Origin: Allantophomopsis cytisporea | Taxonomy: Eukaryota > Ascomycota > Leotiomycetes > Phacidiales > Phacidiaceae | Direction of reading: 5' to 3' | Length of the DNA: 64,000 nucleotides | Assembly: GCA_024752435.1 (NCBI GenBank) | Contig: CP103033.1 | Location: 310,001 to 374,000 of the forward strand | In this document: positions 12,295 through 24,052 of the stretch, piece after piece | Layout of the letters: every line of letters starts with the position of its first letter | How positions within the stretch are numbered: position 1 is the stretch's first letter | Translations under genes and position numbers: made by a program | The notes under the pieces: model-generated | The model's input: only the letters and a program-made list of their open reading frames with translations | Databases searched by the model: none | What the model was told of the DNA's origin: nothing

Positions 12295-14105
12295 TTACAA
12301 CGGTTCTCGAACAATCTCCTGCCTTACTGAATCAATACTCATTCTCCCCATCAAAGCGTCTTGCACATCAATGACCCGCTCCAGTGCTTTCCTGATACGA
12401 GCATCTGCAATTCGGGAAATACACCAGTTTCGGTGAATAGGGTCTTTACATTCAATACCTACCATGAAAAGTGCCCAGTGATATCGGGGGCACATACTAG
12501 TCACAACTACTTTAAGTGCTCGGTGAGCTGCTGAGAGAATCGTTGATATAGATTGTTGGATTGTTGGAGGCCTCTCAACATCCAAGCAGCCAACCTGGCA
12601 GCGAAAGAAGTATATGCGAAGGGTATGGAATTGTGTAACAAGCATATTGGAGCCGCGCATCAGTCGAGTGTTACAGTCTCCAGAAGCAGTGGCAAACCGA
12701 AAGACCATGATATAACGCTGATAGAATTAACCTTGATACAAAAGGGACGAAGATTCATATGTTCAAATACATACTCGTTCAAAAGCTTTCATTTCGTTTT
12801 CTATCTCTGATTCTTTGAGAGATTTTGTTCCTATGTCACTCATTCTGCTGAAAGTATTGATCTTGTGGAGAAGTATATTCAGCGCGAATCGCATCTCAAG
12901 AATCACCTTGTTCTCCACATCGTCCATGATCTCATTGACTGGATAATCGAGCTCCCAGTAGTTTTGGAGTACTGGCATCGACGTCAGGTAGATTTCTTGT
13001 ATGTTCGCATCAGATATTAGGTAGCTTGTTAAGTCCCCTCCGCCAGCGTCTTGGAAGTCACATAGCACATCTTCGTCCTGTAAATTCATAATCAGGTAAG
13101 CCATCAGACTGCAACGCTTTTCTGATCTATGAGTGACGGACGATGAAGAGTAGATACTCCCATCGAAGTCGAGCAACCTGTTCTTTTTGACATGGTCACG
13201 AACAGCTTTGCTAAGCTCTTTGGTCCGTCGTTGGTCGGCGCGACGCTGTGCTGCCATGTACATATAAGTGAAGTACAAAGACGTCATGAAATTTAAGTGC
13301 TCTTCAAATCCATTGCAATTTGCACTCTTGGCTAGAATGTGGGCACCAGCGGAAAAGTTGACTTGAGCAGCTCGACCAAGGCTAGAGTCATCAGGTCGAA
13401 AATTGGACAGTTCCTGAAGTGCTGCGGCCAGTAGAAGATGCATCACCATTGGACTTCGAGATCCTAGACGTAATAATATTGTATGGAAACACCAAGAACT
13501 GTGTTTAGTTGCTCGCACAAGCAAGAATCCTTTTTGATAATCGGCCAGAGCACTATGCTCACAATCAGTGAGAGCTAGTGTATTTGAAAGTGGAACGTCA
13601 CAATTTTTGGGGTTATTGTAAAGTGGAGTAGTAATGTTCGATATAGCACGTGGTGAATGTTTCCCCGGGTTCTGGGTATGCGCCAATCCTACGGGGACCA
13701 CAATCTGTCGTTCATAGTCCGCCGCGATGGTCACAACATTGCGCACTGGAATATGCTCGCTCTGTGCAGGGTATGCGATACTCGAGATCTGAGTGCTTGA
13801 GTGTGGGGACTGAGATCCAGAAGGTAAGAGCTGCGGGGGTGACCAATTCGTTCCCTCACGTGCTCTTAAAGTTCCATGGCCGCGTCTTCTTTCCTTGAGA
13901 GACTTTGAGGACGGCCAAGAGCAAGTTAATTGGAGACGCTGACATCGAAGACATGAAGGATGCTGTTTATCACACTTGACTTTTTTAGTCCGACAGGTCA
14001 TGCATCCTATGAATTTGGTAAGACCACAGCCCAACAGAGCAGAGAATCTGAATTGGATAGAAAGAGCTAACCTCTTTTAACTTTGCAGGTAGGCCCTGAA
14101 TCCAT
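12295..14105 (-). CDS. Zn2Cys6 transcription factor (fungal_trans_2-like)
   Basis: Nuclear DNA-binding regulator. Exons 14072-14105, 12775-14006 and 12295-12717 give 562 residues. The binuclear zinc cluster at residues 13-40 is complete: C13-x2-C16-x6-C23-x6-C30-x2-C33-x6-C40, with the first cysteine restored by the exon 1/2 join (RGCMTCRTKKVKCDK). The C-terminal region has the HWALFMVGIECKDPIHRNW motif seen in the fungal_trans_2 domain. Intron 2 (12718-12774) is supported by a stop in the unspliced frame and clean phase-0 joining. It lies between the amidohydrolase (same strand) and a divergent MFS permease, so a pathway-specific activator for both is plausible (inference). The middle of the last exon (FRFATASGDCNTR) is less conserved-looking, so the exon 3 start is the least certain boundary. 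Confidence 0.85.
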
Positions 14106-14873
14106 GGACGGATTTGATAGTAATAGGATCACTTGATTATCTCGAAGTCATTGCAGCAGCCTCGAGGGGAATTAAAAGAAGGGGAAAAACAGTATTATTG
14201 AAAAGTCGATGAGAAGAACTATGCAACTTCCTTGCCTATCTCCCAAAAGCACTCATACGACCATGGTCCATCTACCCCACTTTAGGGTTATCGGTTGCCA
14301 AGGTCAGATCCCTGTTGTCGTCCTTTCTGACCAATTGGAACAAGGCTGAAGCCACAGCCGGTACTCGCTAAAGCATGAATGGACGACACTCTACTCTTTT
14401 CGGGCTCTTGGGGTTCAGGTTGAGGATTCCTATCTCAAAAATGCTGCAAAGCGGAGCAACATGTTACGCGCAAGAGATATCACGCGCAGTCGGATACCGA
14501 TACCATAGACAGCCATGGCCGTGTTATCTCTATTAGACTTTGCGTGGATATATGCCAAGGAGACATGCAGGTTACAAAAATGTTACCACAACTCATGCAA
14601 TGGAGGATTGACTTTGGCTTCTAGGCATACTGTTAGAGTTGGAAGTATCTTTTGGCGAAAGATAAGTCACGGTCGTTCTGTTTATCATGTCATATCTATT
14701 GACGATAAGCGTTTGTACTACCCCGGAGGGTGATCTCTTTACTGAATGATAAATTTCTAAAACTCTCCCCCCTTCATCTTCATATAGTTCAATGTCGTTG
14801 GATATCTAGATATCTTCTTTTCTTCCCTAATTTGTGTTTTTGCTCTTTTTGCTCCGGTGGTGGCCTTGACAAA
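14106..14873. promoter_or_regulatory. Divergent promoter, Zn2Cys6 regulator / Dal5-type permease
   Basis: 768 bp shared by two divergent genes. Two HGATAR sites lie close together on the plus strand, GATAAG at 14661-14666 and at 14704-14709, with a reverse GATAA at 14682-14686. Such clusters bind AreA/Gln3-type nitrogen GATA factors in fungi, which fits a Dal5-family permease. A T/C-rich stretch at about 14755-14860 precedes the permease ATG, as is common for fungal leaders. Function is inferred from the motif only. Confidence 0.5.
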
Positions 14874-16652
14874 ATGCCGGTGGAGAATTATATTTCGAAT
14901 GAGAAGAAGTTCGACCATGAAGCTGCAGAAAAAACCTCAGAGGTCATCTCGTCGGCCGAGTTGGATTCAGCTGATGAGAAAAGCCTGGTATGGAAGATTG
15001 ACAGGCAGTAAGTTGTTGGCTTATCTATACAGGTCCTGGATGAAAACGATGGCTAATTATTATACTTGCAGTCTTATGCCATTGATGTTCTGCTCATACA
15101 TGCTACAGGTAGCCTAATCCTACCTATGATGTATTGTAGTACAGTTCCTAACTGAACGAACAGTTCTTAGATAAAACCACTTTGGGATACTCTGCGGTCA
15201 TGGGAATCAAAACTGATACCCATCTCGTCGGGCAAGACTACTCCTGGGCGTCGTCGGCATTCTATTTTGGTTATCTCTTTGCGAGTCCATTGGTGTCAAT
15301 CCTGTTTGTCAAGTTGCCTCTTGGGAAGTTCCTATCAATTTCCATGTAAATCTCCCCAAAACTGGCAACCCAATACAACAGCTAACTTACATTTTATAGC
15401 ATACTCTGGGGCGTCGTGCTTGCGTGCCATGGCGCCGCTTCGTCATTTGTTCAACTCACTACCCTTCGGACTCTTTTGGGAATTATGGAGAGTGTAGTCA
15501 GTCCTGGCTTCAGCCTTATTACAGGAGTCTGGTACAAAAGATCGGAGCAGCCATTCCGCCATTGTATCTGGTTTGTTGGGAACGCTACGTCGAGTCTTTT
15601 TGGAGGCTTGCTGGCCTATCTCATAGAGCATATCCACAGCAAATACAACCCATGGAGGTGGCTCTTCATCATGTTCGGTGGTATTACGATCATCTGGGGC
15701 ATCATTCTTTTGCTATTTCTTCCTGATAGCCCCTTGAGTGCAAAATGGTTGACTCCGAGTGAGCGAGTTTTGGCCCACAATCGTCCACAAGCCGCAACAA
15801 AATCGTTTAAAACCAATGTCTGGAAGAATTCCCAGGTCATTGAGGCAATCATTGATCCCAAGACCTGGCTACTGTTTTGCTACATGGTTTCAACATCAAT
15901 TCCAAATGGCGGTAGCACAAATGTATGTATTTCAAAAGTGATACTCTTGCAGACCTCGTGCTAACATTGATTCTCAGTTCTCGTCAATTATCATCTCAGG
16001 ATTGACGACGGGAACCCTGAAAACCTTGCTTCTAGGGATGCCTGCAGGAGCTGTGTCCATTGCTTTTGTCATAATGGCGTCTCTCGCCACAGCATATATT
16101 AAAAAATCACGTTGCATAGTAATGATGTTGGCTGCATGTGTTTCAATTTTGGGTTGGTCACTTGTCGGTTTTTTGCCGGAAGATGATGAAACTGGTAGGC
16201 TCGTTGGGGTTTATATTTTCTCAGTCTATGCCGCAGGATTTCCAGTGGCTTTGAGTATGATATCGAGTAACGTTGCTGGCTTCACCAAGAAGTGTGTTGT
16301 CAGTGGAATAGTATTCCTTGGATACTGTGCGGGTAATATTGGAGGGCCTCAAGGTTTTCTAAGCTCTGAGTCGCCATCATACCCTGTAAGTTTCCTATTG
16401 CCCGTCAATCCTTACCTCAACTAATACCTTTACTAGACAGGAACACATATGTCAGTCGGTTCTCTGGTGATGGGAGTAGTCGCTGCGTTTGTGTTGAGGC
16501 AGTACATGGACTGGGAGAACAAACGCAGAGATCGTCAGCAAGGTCTTCATATTGATCCAGAGGTTGTGGACAAGAAGAACATCGATATACCTGTAGATGC
16601 AGATAACGATTCTACGGATTGGGAGAACAGAACGCTGAGATATATCTTGTAG
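14874..16652 (+). CDS. MFS transporter, anion:cation symporter family (Dal5/allantoate permease-like)
   Basis: Plasma-membrane uptake carrier for a small carboxylate or amide-type anion. Six exons: 14874-15007, 15072-15108, 15164-15345, 15400-15922, 15978-16385 and 16437-16652, giving 499 residues. The 37-nt second exon is needed to read IDRHLMPLMFCSYMLQFLDK, the canonical first transmembrane region of the Dal5 group. Others follow: LGIMESVVSPGFSLITGVWY, WRWLFIMFGG, LPDSPLSAKWLTPSER, DPKTWLLF and IPNGG, then further hydrophobic segments (about 12 in all), ending in WENRTLRYIL. N- and C-terminal tails are hydrophilic. Divergent from the Zn2Cys6 regulator, with GATA motifs between them. Substrate is unknown; relatives carry allantoate, ureidosuccinate, dipeptides, nicotinate or tartrate. 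Confidence 0.92.
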
Positions 16653-19600
16653 TAGTATAGGCGCTCTACCAATTGTTTCCATGAAATATACCCAGTAGAG
16701 GTTAATCGGTTCAATTCCCAGATTCTGCTGGCTCTCCATGCACATAGCGGTTGTGGACCGAATCTCGTGATAACAACTATGTCCTCTTTCCCCACATCGA
16801 TAGACCTCACTTCCTACCTTGGGTAACTAGATCATCCATCATCGATTTCCTTGGCTTTCACTTATCGCCATCTCAGCAACAACACTACTATTATTCCTGC
16901 TACTACCCTTGCTCGGCTTTTCTCTTTTAGTACTTACAGTTGCATTTAAGCCTCCACTCCTAGGTCACATTCATATAGAGGTCGTCGACATCCCTACCAT
17001 GTCGGCATTCCTATCTCATTGCCAACCCTGCCTCATTATCACTCAGTTCAGTGTCACCGATATCGATTCCCAAAACCTACAGCGGCGATTGTCACAGACA
17101 AATACGAACGCGATTCTTGTAGTTCCACAACGCAAGCATCGTCGTAGGTCATCCTGAAACGCCCGACAGCAAGACGAAGATTCGACGTTCGGCCTTAAAT
17201 CAATTCCTTAGGACCAGTCATCGCTGTTCCGAAGAACATGGATGAATGCAACTCGGATTCAAGCGACGATGGCGACACCGACTCCATTCCAGGCCTCGTA
17301 TCCATGCAGGAGAGATGAATAAGAAGGACAAAGTGGGATCAATCAATGGATGGGAGGCCTGGGATGAGGAAAACCAATCCTGACGAGATGTATGCAACAT
17401 TCATCATGTCTCATGGGAGTGACCTACAGGGTAGGGATTCAAACAATATTCTCCGAGTTATCGCAGAATCTCAAAACATCGGAGATCAACTATACGCATA
17501 TTTGGGAATCGATACCCAATTCTCCGCCATCATCGATGTGCCAAGGCGCACATACGGATCCTGTCGTGTTAAATCGATATATCTCTACGTCTCATGGCCT
17601 AATATCTGGCTCAGACTGCGCCGTTGTCCGTGCACTTAGGAACTTCCCATGATTTCAACAGCACTCGTGGAAATTCGTGGTTTAACAGAATTCACATCTG
17701 TGACAGATCATTTGTCGGAATTCGCCAAAAGTTAGCGATTCCGCAAGTTCATCATCATGTTCATTGAACGACCATACATCTACAACTCTGACGTACGGGA
17801 TTCTACGACTGGCAGAGCCTTGTTCGAACGTTCCCTGGATGACATTGTTAAGTATCTGCAATGGGCTGGAGTCATGGATGTCACGACTGCCCTCCACGTC
17901 CGACGAACTAAAGATGAAACTGTGGGTCGCAATTCTCTTTTACCTATTAATGGGTCTCCAGTCTGATACAAGTGGATTGCAACTTGTCCTTTATGTTCAT
18001 GAGAGAAGTACTGTGCCTGCACAGAATTTGACAAGAAGTACAAGTACTCCAATACCGAATCCAGACGGTGCAGTTGTACTCGAAAACATATGGAACATTA
18101 CCGTCATATGTCAAATACTCAAGATTTCGGTAATGACCTTAAGGATTTTGCGCTTCCTCTCGAATACTGCAGAAGATGTTTCCACGGTAAATCATACTTG
18201 AAAAACTTGTCCTGTGTTAGCCAACACCGGAACTTCCATATCACGAGGGTTTTTCCGGTGTACAACCGAGTATTAATCAAAGATGGAGGACGGTCTTGTG
18301 GCTACAAAGGCGACAAAGGCGACATGTGTAAGAGACCTAAGTATTTTGATGTGGAAGTGTATTACCTTATACATATATCATTTAACTTTGAGGGTTTGGG
18401 GAATAATGGCTTTATAGCTTCTTACTTTCTGTGTTTTTGGCGAGTGAATTATCATGGGATTACTTTTGGTGTATCTACAAAATTAAAAGGAACAAAAGAT
18501 GTGTTTAATCGAGTTGAAGGCTGAAAATCAAGCGAATATAAATTGCGGTGTTTCTTCTATTGAATCAATAAGTCTTCTCAGCCCCCTACTTAGCAATATC
18601 TGCCACTTCCTCTCACAAGAGAACTCTTTGCTCAAGCCAAAACAACCACGCTCGCCCCTAATATACAAGCATCGGAGACATGATAAATCAATTACGCCCA
18701 TCAGTCACCCTCCTCTCCCGAAAGCAACAGATCAACATACATTCTCGACCCACGTGAACTACCAATGCACCACGGAAAACGCGGACAGCAAGCAATAAAC
18801 AACCCAGGAGTCAAGACAGAGTTCAAGAGGAGCGTGTCCAAAACTCGGCGCAACACGACCAAGCGGTACAAGTTCCAATTCTCACTCCGCGTCCAAACCC
18901 ACCTTCACATGCGGAACGGCACCGTTGGGCTGAACTCTCAGGCCATAGACAGGGACCCATGATATACAAGTAGATCTCGCGATAGTGAACAGTGAAGCAC
19001 AACATAAAGCATAGGCGGAACGTGATGGGGAATGAGAAACCATACAGATAAGACCCTGCTTTTCCCTTTACTGGACCACACAAGACCAGTGCCTACCTCG
19101 AAGCAGCAGGTAGTAGCTCTTGCGTGCGTTGGAGAGCTTGGTTGCGTCAGGTTCCGTATGATTGCGATGTGTGTTGCTCGTAGCCGTAGTCGTGCGGATT
19201 GAGATTTAGCTGGGAGATCTGCGGAGGATCGAGATAACGTGGCATTGGACCCTTACGTAGTAGTCCAAGGGCACGTGGAGTTTCGGCAGAGAATCTATTG
19301 AGTACACAGTAGGCTCGGCGGCACTTGATATTCAGCATGGATGGTTGCCGAATATGGTCCAATGTTATTTAGAGTTTAGTGATCGACGAATGTGCGGCAC
19401 AGCACAATCTTATATTTACGTATTATTGTTATTTCGCAGATTTATGGATTTCAAAGAGGCGGTTGCAGAATCCACAAGTCACTGAATGAGCGTACAGTCA
19501 GTCACAGTGCAGTGTTTCGTTGTTTGTGATTGGGGTCAATGTTGACATTTGTTGCAAGATATACACAGCTACTAAAAGTGACCAGCACCAATGTAAGAGA

Positions 19601-20270
19601 AAAGAAAGAGCACACCGAAAGCAAGCCATGATGTACAACTGAAGCAGATTTGAAAAAGTACTAAAACGGTACTAATTGAAGGAAGTTGTAATTGAAACAT
19701 GAACAAGAACGCGCTTGCAACAAGAGAGATCGCAGCAGCAGAGATTGATCCAGTCAATGAAGCCATCTAGAGCCAATTATTACAACAATGTGTAGAGAGA
19801 AAACGAGATTAAAATCAAAGACAAGATGTTCTTTTTTTGGACCCCTGCCTATTTCCTTTGCCCTTTTCTCCAACCAAAGACATTGTTTGGATTTTCCTTT
19901 CCCCATAAGAAAGCCTCTGCCCATCCATTTCATCACGCTAAATTGGCACAAGAAAAAACTGTACATGATGATCTCGCAGAAGAAACATGAGAACAGAGCA
20001 AGTGCGTAAGGTGCATACAGGAAGGTTTGAAAACAGACGCGCAATAAAATCATGAGAACTCTCTGTTCAAATGGATATCTGAGGAAGACCGCCGCCAAGC
20101 CAACCGCCATCGGCTTCTGACACACAAAACACCGTAAGATGATCCCTAACAGTTGACAGCCAAGCAAGATGCAAGGGTAACTGGATTATTGAAATTTGTT
20201 GGAAGATTGATAGTCGTTAGGGTCGTAGCATGCATAGAAACATGAACATGCATGAAAACGCTACAAACGC
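16653..20270. other. Gene-poor stretch between permease and Msn2-like gene
   Basis: 3.6 kb with only short ORFs. At 17238-17318 and, overlapping it in another frame, 17315-17383, two brief plus-strand ORFs read as an acidic protein-like stretch (CNSDSSDDGDTDSIPGL, then NKKDKVGSINGWEAWDEENQ), possibly a decayed gene. At 19572-19766 (minus) a 64-residue hydrophobic ORF starts with a real ATG and could lie in the 3' UTR of the Msn2-like gene. No transposon, tRNA or repeat was recognised. Confidence 0.4.
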
Positions 20271-22172
20271 TTACTCGGACGCACGCTTGCGCTTCTTGCG
20301 GGAAGAAGAGTCAGAGCCGTCTTGCGATGAGTTGCTTGACATGCTGCCGTCTGCAGAAGCAGCGACACTGAAAAGAGTGCGGCCATATTGTCGAAGCTCT
20401 GTTTCACTGTTTGACTCCATGTCACCAGGAAGCTCGCCATCCTCAAGGACACCCATGACCATGGATCCAGCACCATGAGTGCGGGCATGTTGAGACAAGT
20501 TGTCACTGCGGGAGAACTTCTTGCCACAGTCACCACACTCGAATGGCTTCTCTTGGGTGTGGAGAGAGCGGTAGTGACGCTTAAGGTGCTCTTGTCTGCG
20601 GAAACGACGGTTGCAGAGATCACAGACAAAGGTCTTGGATGGGTCCTCAGTGAGAGATTGCTTGCGTCCTCGACGGTTGACTGGAGCCTGTTGTGGAGCA
20701 CCAGCATCAGATCCAGATCCCATGACATTGCCTGAGTTGGTGTTCTCAGAGGAACCGGCGTTGCTTGGTGCAGTAGAGCCCTGCTGAGCATCTGCTGAGG
20801 TCTCCTGGACGGAGGCACCGGAAGTAGTGTTCATGTTGGCCTTGTACTTGCGAGATCTAACCATTGCATCAAATTCGGAGGAGTCCTCATCAGCTGACTG
20901 TGACTTCTTGGACTTCTTGTTGCGCTTCTCCATAGATTGCTGCATCTCACTGTCGGAACCAGAAGGTGGTGGGCTAGGCAGACACGCGACAGCAAATTGC
21001 TCGGAGTCGTCAAAGTCCTCGAAATCGTCCTCGCTGATGAAGCTCTCTGGCTCCAAAGCAAGGAGATCAGATGATGTGCGCTGTCTCTTGTGACCAAGGA
21101 AGTGAACGTTCTCAGCACCAGAAGAGAAGTTGACGAGTCCGTTAACAAAATCGTCCTCGGAATCCAAATCGGAAAGTGCGTCAAATGATGGGAGACCGTG
21201 TTGGGATGTGATAGAGAAGTCGAATGTGCTCTCCGGGGAAATTGCGGACTTGTTGTAATCGTTGCCCAGCATATACTTGTGCTCCTCCTCGTCACCTCCA
21301 CAAAGATTTGGAAGAAGTGGGAACTCGACTGAGAGTGTGGGGTTTGAGGTTGGCGCGGTTCCAACAATGAGGTTTCTAGGGTCGCAGAAGTCCACGTCCT
21401 GCTCAGAAACGTTGGATCGGGGATAAGGGGAAGGGGAAGGAGAAAGCGAAGGGCAGGAGGTTGCGGAGAGGAGCTCGTTAGCGTTGCTCATAAGCGAAGG
21501 CGGGTGGATGAACACTGTAAGGCACGATCAGTCAATTGCGACTTTCAAACAAACGACGACCCGTTTGTCGCATTGCACACATCATGGGATAATGACGATG
21601 CCAAACACTGCAGACTTACCTGGAGTCATTGGCGGCGATCCGCATCTAGCCCAGTCACCACCGGCAAGGTTCTCCGATTGAACCTCACCTTCACATCCTT
21701 CCTTGACACCCTCGAAACCCTCGAGTCCACAAAACATGCTGTTGATTGGAGTTGGCAAAACGTCGCAACTAGTTGGGCTTCCCATTGTGCTGCCGGATGT
21801 TGAAAGAGGAGGGGTTTGTGGGTAGTAGTACATGTCGACATCTCCGCTATCTTCAAACATCATTCTTGGAGAGTGATCTTGAATCAGGATTGTTGGCTTT
21901 TGGTACATCGGTCTTGGGGAGGCCATTGGGGTCATGTTTGAAGCGAAGGCTGGGTTGAAGCCCTGGTGCATTGGTGGTTGTGAGCAAGAGGATGATGGTC
22001 TGGAGTAGATTGGAGTGGATGGCATCTGGACGTGTTGGTGGTAGACCTGCGCTTGAACATTTGGGTGTTGTGAGAAATGTCCATGTTGACGGTTGTCTGG
22101 CTTTGGGTCTGGGTTGTAGTAGAAGAACGGGGATTGACCCATCTGTGGGTGCTGTGCGTAGGAAGAATCCAT
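20271..22172 (-). CDS. msn2: C2H2 zinc-finger stress-response regulator, Msn2/Msn4-Seb1 type
   Basis: Nuclear activator expected to bind stress elements (AGGGG/CCCCT) and drive general stress genes. Exons 21620-22172 and 20271-21514 (intron 21515-21619) give 598 residues. Two adjacent C2H2 fingers sit near the C-terminus: C482, C485, H498, H503 and C511, C514, H527, H531, linked by a TQEKPF-type linker, as in Msn2 and Trichoderma Seb1. The N-terminal half is Gln/Pro/Ser-rich and contains the filamentous-fungal Seb1 signatures STPIYSRPSSSCSQPP, YYPQTPPLSTSGS and FIHPPSLMSNANELLS. An acidic block (SEDDFEDFDD) and Lys-rich patches (KRNKKSKKS and terminal RKKRKRASE) could serve as activation and nuclear-import signals. 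The start is the first ATG. Upstream lies a probable 5' UTR intron and a very long gene-free region. Confidence 0.93.
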
Positions 22173-22194
22173 TGCGAGATCCTTGGATTCTAGA

Positions 22195-22325
22195 CTAAAA
22201 GTAAAGGTTGGTCAGTGGGCTGTTCGTCTTGTTTATGCGTTGTGTAATTTTCCAATTTCTCTTGCAACTCTGAAACTCGACTTTGAGTTCCGTTCCTCTT
22301 GCCTTGGCTTGAAGGAATCACATAC
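22195..22325 (-). other. Probable 5' UTR intron of the Msn2-like gene
   Basis: On the minus strand a canonical donor (GTATGT, 22320-22325) and a pyrimidine-rich acceptor (tttacttttag, ending at 22195) bracket 131 nt. A good branch site (cactgac) lies about 20 nt before the acceptor. It sits 22 nt upstream of the start codon. The splice signals are read directly; use in vivo is inferred. Confidence 0.6.
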
Positions 22326-22961
22326 CGAGAAGTTTAGTTTGTTGTAGGTTGGTTGATGCTCAAGTAGTGACGGGTTATTAAGTATATAGTAATGTCAAGA
22401 CCAAAAGTTGGTTCAAGACAGAGACGACGCTGAAGTATTAAAAGGATGTCGTTTCGAGAGATTGGACAACAGAGTGTATGAGACTCGGTCTAGTATTCGT
22501 AATCTTGAAGAGAGTTGTTGATACAGTTGACTTGATGTTGTCGTTGTAAGAGGTGTTCGAGGCTGTTGAGGCGTATTATAGACAGACACGAATAGAGAGT
22601 TGAATGGATGCCGAAAGAGAGTACGGTTCAGGAAGTCGAAGAGGCTTTATGTTGTGAAGATGAAAGCACAGGTCGAGGCTGAATCCAAAAATCAAAAGTT
22701 ACAAAAGAAGAATGAGGGACAATATAAGAAGAATTGGCAAAGTCGAGCGATGTGGAGAGTGAACCTGAAGGATAGACGCAAATGAGAGTAGTATGGGGAC
22801 CCTGCGGATAAAGTACAGAGGTAGAGCATAAAGATCAGCGAAGCGTGATAGAAGGCAAGATAGGCACGTCTACTAAAGGTCAGGTCTCAGAGCAGAGGGC
22901 ATGGACGACGGGTGGTCCACTGGAGTAGCTGTTGGTTCTGACTTGGGTGGTGGTAGTAGAC

Positions 22962-22997
22962 TTGGACGACCTGGACGACTTGGACGACTGGGACGGC
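22962..22997. repeat. 9-bp tandem repeat (TTGGACGAC-type, 4 copies)
   Basis: Four imperfect copies of (T/C)TGGACGAC follow each other upstream of the Msn2-like gene. Short minisatellite; no further function is seen. Confidence 0.75.
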
Positions 22998-23318
22998 TTT
23001 GGGCTTGCTCAGTCCGCGTATTGGACCCTGTCTGGGGGAGCCGGCATGAGATGGGATGGGTACGAATGGCGCAGCTTATTCTAAATCTAGTTGCACAGGT
23101 TGCAGGGAGCATGGAAGGAGTAGTAAGTTGGAGCTACAGGGTAGCATGGAACAAGGACTAGGATACGGGAGAGATTCATGTTCGACGCTACTGACTCTGT
23201 GGTCATGGGCGACTGGGGGGGTTTGGTTTTAGAGAGGCGAGGTGAGTTAGTAGAGTAAGTAGTCGTAAGTCGACAGATTTGTGAGTGTGTGAGAGGTGAG
23301 AATTGAGAGTTGGGAGGT

Positions 23319-23350
23319 GAAAGATGAAAGATGAGAGATGAGAGATGAGA
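23319..23350. repeat. 7-bp tandem repeat (GARAGAT, 4 copies)
   Basis: GAAAGAT twice, then GAGAGAT twice, then GAGA. On the minus strand this is a pyrimidine tract such as found in fungal leaders and promoters. Confidence 0.75.
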
Positions 23351-23444
23351 ATAGTAGTAGTTCATAGTTCGTAGTCCAGAGTCCATAGAGAGAGTTGAAC
23401 AAATGATGTATTAAGCGGTTTGAGAGATAGGTATAGCCACTGCA

Positions 23445-23468
23445 ACAGCACAGCACAGCACAGCACAG
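23445..23468. repeat. 5-bp tandem repeat (ACAGC)n
   Basis: Four perfect ACAGC units followed by ACAG. Confidence 0.8.
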
Positions 23469-24020
23469 TACATAGAACCACTCAGATATCATTCTGTTCA
23501 ATGAGTAGTCAGAGAGCCACTTCGTCAACTCAAAGCCAAACATCATCAATCAGCATGAGGGGGATGGAGTACGTATCTCGTAGAGTGTAGATAGATGTCC
23601 ACATACAGTTCCATACAGAGACTCTATGGATATGGAATGTCTGTCTGTCTTCGATGCGGGTTGTGGTTATGTGTGGGTTTGAGTTCTGTGGATTGTGGGT
23701 AATGTATTTTGCAGTGAGTTGATTGTGGATTTCTATCCTGAGAATGTGTATGAGTGTTGTGTTGTGTTGTGTTCTGTTCTGTGCGGGCGCATCTTCTCCG
23801 TTCGGTGGTTTGTACGTAGTGAGAAGATATCGTGCCCTTAGAGAGTCTTGGATTGGTGGATGAGCATATGGCGGGCATATCGCTCGCAGCTTTCCACAGA
23901 GATCATCACTATTCACAGCCTCGCAAGTCTCTGTTTCCTCCCCCCACCGAAAAGAAGGGCCTCACCTCACTCACCTCTCCAGAGCAAAAGAAACCTACTC
24001 AAGCAAAAGCACATTCGCCC

Positions 24021-24052
24021 TCGTCTTCGTCCTCGTCCTCGTCCTCGTCCTT
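24021..24052. repeat. 6-bp tandem repeat (TCGTCC)n
   Basis: About five units of TCGTCC/TCGTCT in a pyrimidine-rich segment. Confidence 0.75.

Noticed and set aside
16655..16727. tRNA-like pieces (D-arm-like caattggtagagcgcc on minus, B-box-like ggttcaattccc on plus)
   Set aside because: The two pieces are on opposite strands, and no cloverleaf or acceptor stem can be formed.
20261..20818. 185-codon minus-strand ORF overlapping msn2 in another frame
   Set aside because: Low-complexity frame shadow of the zinc-finger exon.
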